Below, one piece after another: positions 25,861-35,111 of a DNA stretch of 64,000 nt (its first letter is position 1; each line of letters opens with the position of its first letter). This DNA is from an uncultured Prevotellaceae bacterium (GTDB lineage: Bacteria > Bacteroidota > Bacteroidia > Bacteroidales > Bacteroidaceae): the NCBI GenBank assembly GCA_946540735.1, contig CAMNIN010000001.1:62001-126000 (forward strand), read 5' to 3'. Below the pieces are notes generated by a model. It did no database searches and had not been told where the DNA came from. It was given only the letters and a program-made list of their open reading frames with translations. Both the position numbers and the translations under genes were made by a program.

Positions 25861-26996
25861 GTCTCATGATAGAAATCATAGAGGCACTGCCATACGTAGG
25901 ACTGCTCAAAGCGGTCGCCGATCATCTGACGGGCGTTTCCCGCCATGCGTAGTCGATTCTCCGGCTCGTTGATCATCCTTTTCATGGCGTGGTAGAGCGC
26001 CTCAGTGTCCTTTGGAGGTATGATCAGTCCGTTCTCCCCTTCGACGATAATCTCCCTCGACCCGTTGATGTCCGTAACGATTGAGGGAAGGCTCATCGCC
26101 CCCGCCTCCAGCACGGTGTTGGGGAACCCCTCCCGGTAACTGGGCAGCACAAAACAGTCGGAGGCAGCGTAGTAGGCCAGCAAGTCAGTGCCCCGCTGCA
26201 TGCCCACTGCCTCAATCCTCGGGTTCTGGTCGATGATCATCCGGCTCCTTTCCGAGATCGGGTCCACGTCGTCCTCATTGGGTCCCACGATGAAGAGCCT
26301 GATGTGGTCATACTCTTTCGCCAGCAGTCGGAACGCCTCGCAGAGTTCGTCGATGCCCTTGTCCTTGCCGATGCGCCCCACGAAGGTGAACGTCACCATG
26401 TCGGGCTTGATGATTTTCTCGGCGGTGCCCATCACTCTCGCTCCCCGGTCGTAGTAGTCCATTTTCACCCCTCGGATGTTGCCGTTGCCCAGCACCCGTA
26501 CATCCTTCCTGGTGATATGGCTGCCGATGAGGTCGAGTTTCACCCCCTTGCCCTCGGCGATGACATGTGTGGCGCAAGCGCAGGTGATGGCATCCGTCAG
26601 CATCAGCACCTTCTGCAACAGTCCGGTGACGTAGGGGAAGATCAGCCCGGTGAACGTATGTATCCTGACCGGCACCCTTGCCACCCACGCCGCGATCATG
26701 CAGAGCAGTCCGGCCTTGGGTGTGATGGAATGCACGATGTCGGGTTTCTCCTTGCGGAAGACCCTGATCAGTTGCCAGAGCGCCACCGTGTCTTTCCACA
26801 GCGAGATATGTCGCTCCATGGGGATACGGATGGCCCTCACCCCCTCGCGCCGCTCCACCTTGTCGAGCAGTTCACCCGGTGACGACAAGGCCACCACCTC
26901 GTATTCTTCCGACATCTCGCGGAGAAGACCCTTGCAGAAGATGTCGAGCGACAGCGGGATGGTGGAGGCGCGTATGATTTTTTTCTTGGTTTTCAT
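25842..26996 (-). CDS. Family 4 glycosyltransferase (PglA/CapM-like)
   Basis: A 384-residue GT-B enzyme. The N-terminal half has IVHSITPKAGLLCMIAAW and RIHTFTGLIFP, words seen in the PglA/WbpT-like branch that adds a sugar to lipid-linked amino-sugars. The C-terminal half has FTFVGRIGKDKGIDEL and the E-x7-E motif YREGFPNTVLEAGAMSLP. It lies 13 bp before PglD, an arrangement common in glycan loci, but the usual initiating transferase (PglC) is absent. Its start overlaps the EpsG-like gene by 4 bp. Confidence 0.9.
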   Translation of the reverse strand: MKTKKKIIRASTIPLSLDIFCKGLLREMSEEYEVVALSSPGELLDKVERREGVRAIRIPMERHISLWKDTVALWQLIRVFRKEKPDIVHSITPKAGLLCMIAAWVARVPVRIHTFTGLIFPYVTGLLQKVLMLTDAITCACATHVIAEGKGVKLDLIGSHITRKDVRVLGNGNIRGVKMDYYDRGARVMGTAEKIIKPDMVTFTFVGRIGKDKGIDELCEAFRLLAKEYDHIRLFIVGPNEDDVDPISERSRMIIDQNPRIEAVGMQRGTDLLAYYAASDCFVLPSYREGFPNTVLEAGAMSLPSIVTDINGSREIIVEGENGLIIPPKDTEALYHAMKRMINEPENRLRMAGNARQMIGDRFEQSYVWQCLYDFYHETLKIEN

Positions 26997-28135
26997 ATCA
27001 GTTTGAGTAAGAGAGGAATCATATTCGACAGGAATCCGAAAGCGTAAGCGATCAGGATGGCGATACCGACCATTTTCTCATGATTGATCCAGAACCGCTT
27101 TTTCATGAAAGGATAGATCATCACCACAGGCATGATAAACCATGAGATCTGAGCGAAGCGGTTGGAGTATGGCGCACGGATGATCAGAATCCAAAAAGCG
27201 TTGCAGATGAGGAAAGTGTTGAAGATCCAGTGGTAGTATTCGTCCTCGAACTTTCTCTTCAGGATGAAATAGGCACCCATGGCCACACCCAAACCACTAT
27301 AGGCTATGAAATCCCACCGGAACGAGCGGGCGACCATCAGTCCGTCGCTCATCATTTGCTGGTCGGAGTAGTTGAGGTAGGCCGTGAATTTGTTGTCGCC
27401 GGCCAGACTCGTAGCGTAGCTTGCCAGAAATTCCTGGATCTGGTTTCCTGCGACAAGGGAGATGAAGATGCAGGCGAACCAAACCATGATGTATGTACGG
27501 CAGTGGTTGACAAACCAAGCCAGAGTGGCAGCTCCGAGCATCAGGTATATGGAATTGTGGATGCCAGCCCCCAGGAAGGCGATGCCGGCCATCACTGGGA
27601 TGTTGTTGGGGTAGGTCATCGCAAGGATGAATAACGAGGCCCCCATGCCGTTGCGTACGCCATTCACACCGTATGTCCAGAAGGTGAACATGCAGATAAT
27701 GACCAGAAAAGGGATATAGTTGTATTCACCGAAGATCCTTCTCATGGCCAGCCACAGTGCCCCCACATATACAGTGGCGCACAGCAGGAACAATTGGTTG
27801 AGGTTGCCGAATTTGACAAAAAACATCATCAGGATGTCCCAGAGCCACTCTTTCGACCTGATCCAAAATAATCCATGGGAATTAGTCTTCAGTGCCTTGA
27901 ATTCAGCCGCATAGTTCATGGTGTCGCCAAAGGCTCCGCTGATTGGGCGTAAGCCCATGAAGAGGATGAGCACAAGCGCCACCAACATACCAAGAACTTG
28001 ATTGACCGCCACGACCCTATTGTCAAGTATGGTTCCCTTCATGCATAAGATGAGCGCCCAGATGATAAGGAAGAACACGCCATAGTGGAAATAATTGGCG
28101 TAATCCCAAGGTGAGATGTAAAAAATTTCGCTCAT
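26993..28135 (-). CDS. EpsG family polysaccharide polymerase-like protein
   Basis: A 380-residue membrane protein with about ten to eleven hydrophobic segments and the EpsG family words LILFMGLRPISGAFGDTMNY, YGVNGVRNGMGASLFILAM and GAGIHNSIYLML. EpsG proteins act as Wzy-like polymerases of repeat units at the outer face of the inner membrane. The start overlaps the stop of the neighbouring GT4 by 4 bp. Its presence beside a Wzm/Wzt exporter in the same locus is unusual. Confidence 0.88.
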   Translation of the reverse strand: MSEIFYISPWDYANYFHYGVFFLIIWALILCMKGTILDNRVVAVNQVLGMLVALVLILFMGLRPISGAFGDTMNYAAEFKALKTNSHGLFWIRSKEWLWDILMMFFVKFGNLNQLFLLCATVYVGALWLAMRRIFGEYNYIPFLVIICMFTFWTYGVNGVRNGMGASLFILAMTYPNNIPVMAGIAFLGAGIHNSIYLMLGAATLAWFVNHCRTYIMVWFACIFISLVAGNQIQEFLASYATSLAGDNKFTAYLNYSDQQMMSDGLMVARSFRWDFIAYSGLGVAMGAYFILKRKFEDEYYHWIFNTFLICNAFWILIIRAPYSNRFAQISWFIMPVVMIYPFMKKRFWINHEKMVGIAILIAYAFGFLSNMIPLLLKLI

Positions 28136-28139
28136 CTGC

Positions 28140-29024
28140 TTATTTGTTGTTTCTGGTTTTGTACATAATATAGAGATAAAGAGCGACCCCGAAAGGGATA
28201 GCCCCTACAGTCATCACTTTTTTAGGCGACTCCTGGATGAAGTTGCGGTTGCGGATCATGATACTGCTCGACACATAGTGGATGCACTCGATAAACCTGC
28301 GCTTCCATGTAGGAGCCAGTTGCATGGCCGACTTGCGGAGGAAGGCGAAACTACGCGGATTCCTGATGTATTGGCGGAGCATGTTCATGCTGGAGCCATC
28401 CGCACGATACTCCACCTTACAAATAGGCTCATTCAGGATCAACAGCTCATAGTCCTGGTCGATGAGTTGGTAGATGTAGCCTAAGGAGAGGTATTTCTCC
28501 CCCTCGAAGACGGGATATTCAGGATATTGCCTGATGACCTCAGTGCGGTAGACTAGTTTCTTGTCACCTCTGCCGCCATTACTGTAAAAGAGGTCCAACC
28601 GGGTGCTTCTGCGGTCCCTTGGCAGTTCTGTGCCAATCACTTTGTTGTCAAAAGTCACGTCCAAACCAACGATACCAGCATATTTGTCAGAACCGTTTTC
28701 TCTCCAGAAATTCACGATTTTCTCCACGGCATCATCAGGCATGTAGTCGTCAGAGTCGATGCAGGTGTTCAGTTCCGTCTCGATCAGGCTGTAAGCCGTA
28801 TTATGCGCCCCATGCATGCCCTGATTCTCCTGATAATGATAGATGATGTCCACCTTTCCCTCGGTCATCCATTGCTCCACCAACTGGCGAGTTCCGTCTG
28901 TGGAACCATCGTCGATGATGAGCCATACGAAATCTTTGCACGTCTGTCGGCAAAGTCCCTCATAGCCCAAATGCAAGCAGTAGGCACGGTTGTAGGTGGG
29001 GGTGAAAACGGTCAGTGTCGGCAT
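28140..29024 (-). CDS. Family 2 glycosyltransferase
   Basis: About 294 residues. The start at 29024 (MPTLTVFTPTYNRAY) puts the family-typical strand at the N-terminus; another ATG lies at 29057 inside the upstream gene. Nucleotide-sugar motifs are IIDDGSTDGT and the DxD region CIDSDDYMPDD; the C-terminal third carries a hydrophobic segment (VGAIPFGVALYLYIMY). It overlaps the upstream GT4 gene by 13 bp. Donor and acceptor are unknown. Confidence 0.88.
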   Translation of the reverse strand: MPTLTVFTPTYNRAYCLHLGYEGLCRQTCKDFVWLIIDDGSTDGTRQLVEQWMTEGKVDIIYHYQENQGMHGAHNTAYSLIETELNTCIDSDDYMPDDAVEKIVNFWRENGSDKYAGIVGLDVTFDNKVIGTELPRDRRSTRLDLFYSNGGRGDKKLVYRTEVIRQYPEYPVFEGEKYLSLGYIYQLIDQDYELLILNEPICKVEYRADGSSMNMLRQYIRNPRSFAFLRKSAMQLAPTWKRRFIECIHYVSSSIMIRNRNFIQESPKKVMTVGAIPFGVALYLYIMYKTRNNK

Positions 29025-30127
29025 GATAGAGAAGAAATGTAGAATTTTTGTAGCCATTCAGCATTTTTCTGAATGTCGTAACCCCTCTCCTTGATGACAG
29101 AGGGGTATTTCGTTCTGTGAATCATTTTGTCTTTGAGTTGAAGAGCCATATCCGCCCATGAATCAGCGTTGTCCTGAAGAGATTTTGCGGTCACCAAATC
29201 GGTGAGAATGGCCTCTTGGGGAATGCAGTCTGAAATCAGGCACGGGATGCCCGTGCATTGTGCTTCGATCAGCGTGACGGGCAGGCCCTCAAACAATGAA
29301 GGGAAAACCAACAGATCAGAAGCTTGCAGCAAATGACTCACGTCGCTTCTTGTGCCAAGAAACCTGACGTTTCCCTGCAGTCCCATTCGCTGGCATTTTC
29401 TCTCCATATCGCTTTTCAGTTTGCCATCCCCAATGAGAAGGAGAATCGAATCTGGCATCCGCTTTTGGATTGCATAGAACACGTCAATGAGAAAAGATTG
29501 GTTTTTTACTCTTTGGAAACTGCCGACATGACATACGACAAAAGTGTCCTGCTCTATTCCCAATTCACCCCTCTTGCTAGCCCTGTTGTCCCCATGAAAG
29601 AGAAAACCGGCAGTATCTATTGCATTCCTTTGCGTGATAGCGGATTGTGCCCCTATTTTACCGAAGAGCCATTCGGCAGCAGCTTGTCCGCAAGTGAAGC
29701 GGTGAGTCAGATATGGCCGCATACGACGCTTGAAGACATTACGTATGATCCATTTCATGTCCACAGGCACCTTGCTCATGTGAGCATGGCCGATAATCAC
29801 CGGAATGTGTCTTTTGGCCGCCTCTTTGTAGAAGAAATATCCCAGTTCGGAAATATGTCCATGAATAATCTGGTATTCAGGGTGAGCATCAAAGAAGTCA
29901 GCTATCTGTTTTTGGTATTTCCAGAATGTCAGGGGCCGGATGGGCATCATTCGATAGATCTTGCCACCCAATGAGAGAATCTCATCCTCGAAAGCCCCTT
30001 TTTCCTTGCGATGAACCACGAAATCAAATTGTACCTTACTCCTGTCGATATGGCGGTAGTAATTCATCACCATCGACTCCAGACCACCCCGGTTCAGGAT
30101 GGTGGTGAGCATGAGAACTCTGATCAT
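29012..30127 (-). CDS. Family 4 glycosyltransferase
   Basis: A 371-residue GT-B enzyme starting at 30127 (MIRVLMLTTILNRGGLESMV), where the ATG overlaps the stop of the GT32 gene by 4 bp; the frame is open 102 bp further upstream but only within that gene. Motifs: VCHVGSFQRVKNQSFLIDVF at the donor-domain start, and E-x7-E in PSLFEGLPVTLIEAQCTG. The branch with GGxE after the first strand often uses UDP-hexoses, but the donor cannot be stated. Confidence 0.9.
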   Translation of the reverse strand: MIRVLMLTTILNRGGLESMVMNYYRHIDRSKVQFDFVVHRKEKGAFEDEILSLGGKIYRMMPIRPLTFWKYQKQIADFFDAHPEYQIIHGHISELGYFFYKEAAKRHIPVIIGHAHMSKVPVDMKWIIRNVFKRRMRPYLTHRFTCGQAAAEWLFGKIGAQSAITQRNAIDTAGFLFHGDNRASKRGELGIEQDTFVVCHVGSFQRVKNQSFLIDVFYAIQKRMPDSILLLIGDGKLKSDMERKCQRMGLQGNVRFLGTRSDVSHLLQASDLLVFPSLFEGLPVTLIEAQCTGIPCLISDCIPQEAILTDLVTAKSLQDNADSWADMALQLKDKMIHRTKYPSVIKERGYDIQKNAEWLQKFYISSLSCRH

Positions 30128-30870
30128 TTTGAGAATATTGATTTTACCTTCTCCGTGAAGGAGGTACCCAAGAATCGGTGGATGAGTCTTTTCATCTTGA
30201 TAAGCCAAGGCGAGTTGTTGTCCGCCCATGTCTTGGCATACCAGTGGATGGTGCGGGTGTTTGGCGTTTTTCTCAAGACTCCGGTGATGTCGTCGAATGG
30301 GTTGAAAAACTCATTCGGATAGATGGTGATGCCTTCTACCGTCTGCAACTCATCAGCAAGCCGGAGCCCTTTGTCTTGCATCATCCCCGTCACCATCGGA
30401 ATCATGGTGAACGGATTGCGTGTCCCGTCAGGCAAATAGAAATACAACTGCTTATAATGTTCTAAGATCTCAGCATAAACGGGATTTCCCTTCTCTGCTC
30501 CTATTCCTAATCCAGGAGCAATGGCAGGAATGCTACTTCCACTTTTCACGTTATCCAGTTCAAAACCCATGAAAGCCCCTCGGCTGATGATGTCGTCCAT
30601 CGGTCGAATCACCTCCACGTCCGTGTCAAAATAGACGCCGCCAAAATGGTAAAGAATCCAAAACCGAGCATAGTCGCTCACAAAGGCATATTTCTTCGCT
30701 GCATAAGCATCCCTTGTATAAGGAATACTATTCACGTCGAAGTTGTCCTCATTCCACTCCTTGATCTCGTAGTCCGGGAAATATCGCCGCCAGCTCTCCA
30801 TATATTTGATGGCCGACGGGGGTAGGGGATTCCTGCCAAACCAGCAGTAATGTATCGTATTGGGTATCAT
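30124..30870 (-). CDS. GT32-like glycosyltransferase with DxD motif
   Basis: A 248-residue enzyme of the OCH1/capsular GT32 group. It begins MIPNTIHYCWFGRNPLP, has the YAFVSDYARFWILYHFGG segment and the metal-binding DxD as FDTDVE (Asp82, Asp84). Such enzymes add mannose, galactose or related sugars to capsular or O-chain units. It is coupled by 4-bp overlaps on both sides (30124-30127 and 30867-30870). Confidence 0.9.
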   Translation of the reverse strand: MIPNTIHYCWFGRNPLPPSAIKYMESWRRYFPDYEIKEWNEDNFDVNSIPYTRDAYAAKKYAFVSDYARFWILYHFGGVYFDTDVEVIRPMDDIISRGAFMGFELDNVKSGSSIPAIAPGLGIGAEKGNPVYAEILEHYKQLYFYLPDGTRNPFTMIPMVTGMMQDKGLRLADELQTVEGITIYPNEFFNPFDDITGVLRKTPNTRTIHWYAKTWADNNSPWLIKMKRLIHRFLGTSFTEKVKSIFSK

Positions 30871-32075
30871 GCTAAATGTTCAATGATTTTGGCATATCGT
30901 TCATTGCCATAGTCGTGGCCGAGCAAGTATTTCCGGATGGCATCCTGCTTCACATGGTCTCTGATGAAGGCTGCCATGCCGTCGGCGCAACCCTCATTGT
31001 CCATTGGGACGATGACACCGTCTACCCCGTCATTGACCTGACTGGCCGCCGTGGGGTAGCTGGTGATGACGACTGGCTTGCCCAAAATCTGCGCCTCGCG
31101 CACCGTCACGGATTTCCCCTCATAGCGCGAAGGCTGGGCATAGATGTCACAGTGCAAGATGTAAGGGTATGGATTCGACTTTTTCCCAAGGATGATGACA
31201 TGCTTCTCCATGCCTTGCTCGGCAATCCTTCGACGGATCAGGTCTTCGTCGCCGCCGAATCCGATGATGAACCATTTGACGGGAATGCCTTTTTTGACCA
31301 TCCTGCGGCAGATGTCGGGCACGTTGTCGTAGTTCTTGGCCTCCGTGAAACGCCCTACTGAGAGAACACATACCTCGTTTTCCCTACAAAGCATCTCCCT
31401 GTCGATCTCCTCTTTGGAAAGGGCTTTGGCACGTTCCCAGACAAAGTCAGGCGACAGGATATTCTCCACCACCATCACCTTCTCTCTCAATTGAGGATGA
31501 ACGGTCAGGAAAGCCTTGGCCGCCTCTTCCGAGATTGCTGCGATGCGGTCATATCCGTTCCAGACGGGGAATTCCGCCGCCGCATTGGTGTCGATTCTCG
31601 TGTAGTCCGTATGGATCCACGCCACTTTCTTCTTGGCCTTCACCTTGCGGAGCACAATGCCGTGAGGCATCAGGAAACTGATCGCCAAGTCATATTCACC
31701 AAACCTTTCGAGAGACGGCAGATAGGGACAGACCGCCTGGTCGACATAGTGGAAAATCGCTGCTCCGTCCTTTGGCTGCTTGCGGTGGGCATATTGCCGA
31801 TACTGCCATTTTGCTTTCAGCCGGGCATAAGCTATTTTCCAATATCCATCTTTCAACACCTCTTTGACCGGCCGCTCTATCTGGGCGTATTTCGGTACCT
31901 CGGGTAGCAAGTTCACCTCCTTTGGAATCATCCCCATCAGTTCCCCCCGATGACTGTAGACGAACAAGTCCACTTCCACCCTGGAATAATCCAGCGCATG
32001 GAGCAACCCGATGAGGCTCATCTCAGCTCCTCCGATCTCCAGGTAGTGAATGGCGATGAACAGCCGTTTATGCAT
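30867..32075 (-). CDS. Family 4 glycosyltransferase
   Basis: A GT-B enzyme of about 402 residues. The start is placed at 32075 (MHKRLFIAIHYLEIGGAEMS); an ATG 12 bp upstream at 32087 is equally open. Motifs: GGAE after the first strand, VLSVGRFTEAKNYDNVPDI, and E-x7-E in PSRYEGKSVTVREAQILGKP. It resembles the GT4 at 36.2-37.4 kb in layout (both begin with GGAE/AGAE and share YPYILHCDIY/YPYYAHCTIY words), so the two may be diverged copies. Confidence 0.9.
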   Translation of the reverse strand: MHKRLFIAIHYLEIGGAEMSLIGLLHALDYSRVEVDLFVYSHRGELMGMIPKEVNLLPEVPKYAQIERPVKEVLKDGYWKIAYARLKAKWQYRQYAHRKQPKDGAAIFHYVDQAVCPYLPSLERFGEYDLAISFLMPHGIVLRKVKAKKKVAWIHTDYTRIDTNAAAEFPVWNGYDRIAAISEEAAKAFLTVHPQLREKVMVVENILSPDFVWERAKALSKEEIDREMLCRENEVCVLSVGRFTEAKNYDNVPDICRRMVKKGIPVKWFIIGFGGDEDLIRRRIAEQGMEKHVIILGKKSNPYPYILHCDIYAQPSRYEGKSVTVREAQILGKPVVITSYPTAASQVNDGVDGVIVPMDNEGCADGMAAFIRDHVKQDAIRKYLLGHDYGNERYAKIIEHLA

Positions 32076-32117
32076 GCAATTACTCAATTTCAGATACGGT
32101 CATTCCTGTATTGTCGG

Positions 32118-33116
32118 CTATGTCTTTCCCTGCCTGAATCCTATGACATATTTAGCGAACGGCAGGAAGCTGATGGCATAAACAATCACAAAGCTCAGGA
32201 CAGCCGTAAGAATCACGGTGAGAAGAATCTGTGCGATCCCTCCATATTGCGCAATCACGCTCCATTTCCAAAGTATCTGTCGCATAATGATGATATGGAC
32301 GAAATAGATGCCGAAACAACAATTGCTCACTAAAGCTATCATCTTGGATGAAGATTCCTTGAATGACTGTTGGAAAAGCAGGAACCATCCCATTGCCATC
32401 ATGGCAGTGAGGATGCTCAGATACCAGAACGAGCGATAGAAATCGACGGGTATATGGCTCGTTTTCACGTAAATGGCAATGAGAAGAGGAATGACCAGCA
32501 GGAATGCGATGAGATAGAGACGCACATTTTGATGGTATTTCCGAAGGTAATAGCCCAAGATGAAATACCCGGCAAAGCCACTCTCGTAATACAGCAATCC
32601 AGTCTTGGTGTCATTGATGCAAAGGACACCCTCCAAAAGCGGATAGCACATCGTGATTCCCCAAAGAGCCAATACGAAGGCCAGTTCTTTTTGAGAAGCT
32701 TTGAGCAGCCATGGAGAAATGATAGGCGCAAGAAGATACAGTCCGATCAGCGTATACATAAACCACATGATGCCGTTGCCTTGGGCACAAATCGGAATCG
32801 AGGCGATGCTCCTGACGGCTTCTGTTGGTGATACACCCTGTTTGGTCCAAATCATAGTCAGGAAAAACAAACTCCAGAAGACCGTGGGGCCAGCGACTTT
32901 CCCCATCCGATGGCGCATGAAATCCTTCAAGCCCTGCTGAGTGGGAAGCAAGAGCGCACCGCTCACCATGAAAAACAAACCGATTCCAGGAGCTGTGAGG
33001 AAGCTGATACTGGACAAGACGAGGCCATCTGTGTCAATACCAGGCATCGGTGAATGCATGCAGATAATCATCAGCATCGCCAGAATACGGAGATGGTCCA
33101 AATAGCCTATGCGCAT
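32118..33116 (-). CDS. Acyltransferase-3 family membrane protein
   Basis: About 332 residues with roughly ten hydrophobic segments; starts MRIGYLDHLRILAMLMIICMH, with the AT3 family Arg and His. An in-frame ATG at 33134 would overlap the next gene by 14 bp. GLFFMVSGALLLP is another family word. Likely O-acetylates or otherwise acylates a sugar of the repeat unit. Confidence 0.85.
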   Translation of the reverse strand: MRIGYLDHLRILAMLMIICMHSPMPGIDTDGLVLSSISFLTAPGIGLFFMVSGALLLPTQQGLKDFMRHRMGKVAGPTVFWSLFFLTMIWTKQGVSPTEAVRSIASIPICAQGNGIMWFMYTLIGLYLLAPIISPWLLKASQKELAFVLALWGITMCYPLLEGVLCINDTKTGLLYYESGFAGYFILGYYLRKYHQNVRLYLIAFLLVIPLLIAIYVKTSHIPVDFYRSFWYLSILTAMMAMGWFLLFQQSFKESSSKMIALVSNCCFGIYFVHIIIMRQILWKWSVIAQYGGIAQILLTVILTAVLSFVIVYAISFLPFAKYVIGFRQGKT

Positions 33117-33120
33117 ATTG

Positions 33121-34146
33121 TTATTTCTTGCCAAATAATAATTTTGCTAAGAGTGGACTGATGCATAATACTTTACTCACCAGCAGGCACACGCCAATAA
33201 CCATCAGGGCAATTGATATGGAGAAGAAAAGCTCAATAGTGGCATTTGAGTTGTCCTTGAAATAAACACCTATCATCTCCAGATTTCTTGGTAAGAAAAA
33301 ATAGTGTAGAAGATATATGTCTAACGTGTGCCTGCCGATATATTGCATCCATCGGGAAATATTCTTGTTTGCAGTGAACCATTCCTCGTGGATTCTGAAA
33401 ACCGTAAAAACAATGACCACACCCAGGAATCCAAGGATGCAGAAAGAGAAGGTAATCGATGAGCTTAGGGGGTTGAATATGTAAATCAAGATGAAGGTAG
33501 ACACACATATAGCCATCAGCCATGGATTGTCTGTGATGGACACAAAGGTTTTGTAAAATTTTCTCACCATCGTTCCGAAAACGAAAAATGCGTAGTATTT
33601 CCATTGTGGAATACCAATGATGCTATAAATCCTCTGGTGATGAAGATCATCATCATGGATGGTGTAGTAATGAAAACCTATGATGGCTAAGGTCAGTGTG
33701 AGGACGATGATGTCCTCGTTGATCATCGCTTTCAACAAGCGAGATATCCTAATAGAGACAACGTAGAATATGAAATATGCAAATAACGTGTAAGTAAACC
33801 AGTAACCAGATTTGTTGTGGTCGATGGCAGAGAGAATATCGACGTGAAAAATGTAAATATAGAGAAAGAAGAAGATAAGAGTTGAAATGATCTGGACTTT
33901 GAATTTGGTAAACAAAAACGTAAGGGCTGTCTTGTTGTTCCAATCCCGGTCTTTTTTGTACAGCACCCATCCGCTGATAAAGAAAAAAAGCGGCATCCGG
34001 AATTTGATGAAGATTTCGTTCATGCCAGTAGTATCCTGGTAGCCAAAGAACTGAATATGGCTATATACGACCAGAAGCATGGTAAACCCACGCAGGGCAT
34101 CAATAAATGCAATTCGAGGCTTATGATGAGTTGATGTGGCGCTCAT
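33121..34146 (-). CDS. Acyltransferase-3 family membrane protein
   Basis: A 341-residue membrane protein. It begins PRIAFIDALRGFTMLLVVYSHIQFF with the D-x-x-R-G and His typical of OafA-like AT3 proteins, followed by RMPLFFFISGWVLYKK. Its start overlaps the end of the upstream gene by 4 bp. It is one of five AT3 genes in the locus; the sequences are not obviously close copies of each other. Confidence 0.87.
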   Translation of the reverse strand: MSATSTHHKPRIAFIDALRGFTMLLVVYSHIQFFGYQDTTGMNEIFIKFRMPLFFFISGWVLYKKDRDWNNKTALTFLFTKFKVQIISTLIFFFLYIYIFHVDILSAIDHNKSGYWFTYTLFAYFIFYVVSIRISRLLKAMINEDIIVLTLTLAIIGFHYYTIHDDDLHHQRIYSIIGIPQWKYYAFFVFGTMVRKFYKTFVSITDNPWLMAICVSTFILIYIFNPLSSSITFSFCILGFLGVVIVFTVFRIHEEWFTANKNISRWMQYIGRHTLDIYLLHYFFLPRNLEMIGVYFKDNSNATIELFFSISIALMVIGVCLLVSKVLCISPLLAKLLFGKK

Positions 34147-35093
34147 GACATTGCAATTCTGATAAAAGGAACGTCACCTATTTTCGCTGCATATAAAGGG
34201 AATGCACTGGGGTATAATCCATTTCCTATGATGCTATACACCTTTATTGCTTTAGAGATGTAGTGGTAATCAAGAAATAGTTTCGAAACAGATTCAAGTG
34301 ATACCTTGTCATGATTCCCTATATGTGCAATATTCCCCTGCACTATTTTTATTTTTTCATTGCTTAATTGGGCGAATTTAGAGAACTTATTACTGTCAGT
34401 AAATAGATATGTATCAAGTCCTTCATGCTTTTTTATTATCTCATTGATTTTCATCATAAGATTATTTATCAATTTGCTTTGATCAGGTTGAGATAATGCT
34501 TCAAATCCAGCTGCCTTTTCTATATTTTCTCCTAGTAAATTAACGATTCTTACATGGATAGCTATATATGATTTAGACGGACACTCTCTTTCTCTTATAA
34601 TCTTTTCCAAATACTCAGAAGGCTTGAATAGCTCTTTGTATAAAGATTTGAAAGAGAACGACTTGCTGTATCTTTTGTTGATGAGATCCAACGCATCAGT
34701 CATGCAATAACAATGCCTTTCATTATTCCTGGCATAGAATAGATTTTTGCTGTTTACTATTTCAGGAATTGATGCTGGAAAATGGTAATAAGGACTCTCA
34801 ATTGTCCAATCATATAAATTGGGAACTAAAAAATCCTTTAAGTTGAAAGGTGATGTAAAAAAAATCTTGAAATCTTTTCCAGTTGCTTTTGATAAAGCGT
34901 ACAAAGTGACAATACCCTTAAGCCTGTCAAACAATCCATTAGAGCCGAAATGTCCATCAGCCATGAAAATAATACAATTGTTTCTTTGGGTTTTGGTTTT
35001 GTAAGGTCTGTAATACTTAAAAATAAGAAGCATTTGCCTTCTTTTAATAAGCAAAGTAGGAAAGAATTCGTTAACTATACGATTTCGTTTCAT
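34143..35093 (-). CDS. Unrecognised protein, possibly a fucosyltransferase-like GT-B enzyme
   Basis: A 316-residue protein with no membrane helix. Residues 42-62 read IIFMADGHFGSNGLFDRLKG, and a later strand reads YIAIHVRIVNLLGEN, followed by YLFTDSNKF. A glycine/Asn-rich first loop, an H-V-R strand and a late TDS strand are features of the GT11/NodZ/O-fucosyltransferase fold, but no family signature is complete. Base composition is about one third G+C on a sample line, far below the flanking genes, which suggests acquisition from elsewhere. Overlaps the AT3 gene downstream by 4 bp. Confidence 0.6.
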   Translation of the reverse strand: MKRNRIVNEFFPTLLIKRRQMLLIFKYYRPYKTKTQRNNCIIFMADGHFGSNGLFDRLKGIVTLYALSKATGKDFKIFFTSPFNLKDFLVPNLYDWTIESPYYHFPASIPEIVNSKNLFYARNNERHCYCMTDALDLINKRYSKSFSFKSLYKELFKPSEYLEKIIRERECPSKSYIAIHVRIVNLLGENIEKAAGFEALSQPDQSKLINNLMMKINEIIKKHEGLDTYLFTDSNKFSKFAQLSNEKIKIVQGNIAHIGNHDKVSLESVSKLFLDYHYISKAIKVYSIIGNGLYPSAFPLYAAKIGDVPFIRIAMS

Positions 35094-35111
35094 GGTTCTT
35101 AAGAATTGCTT

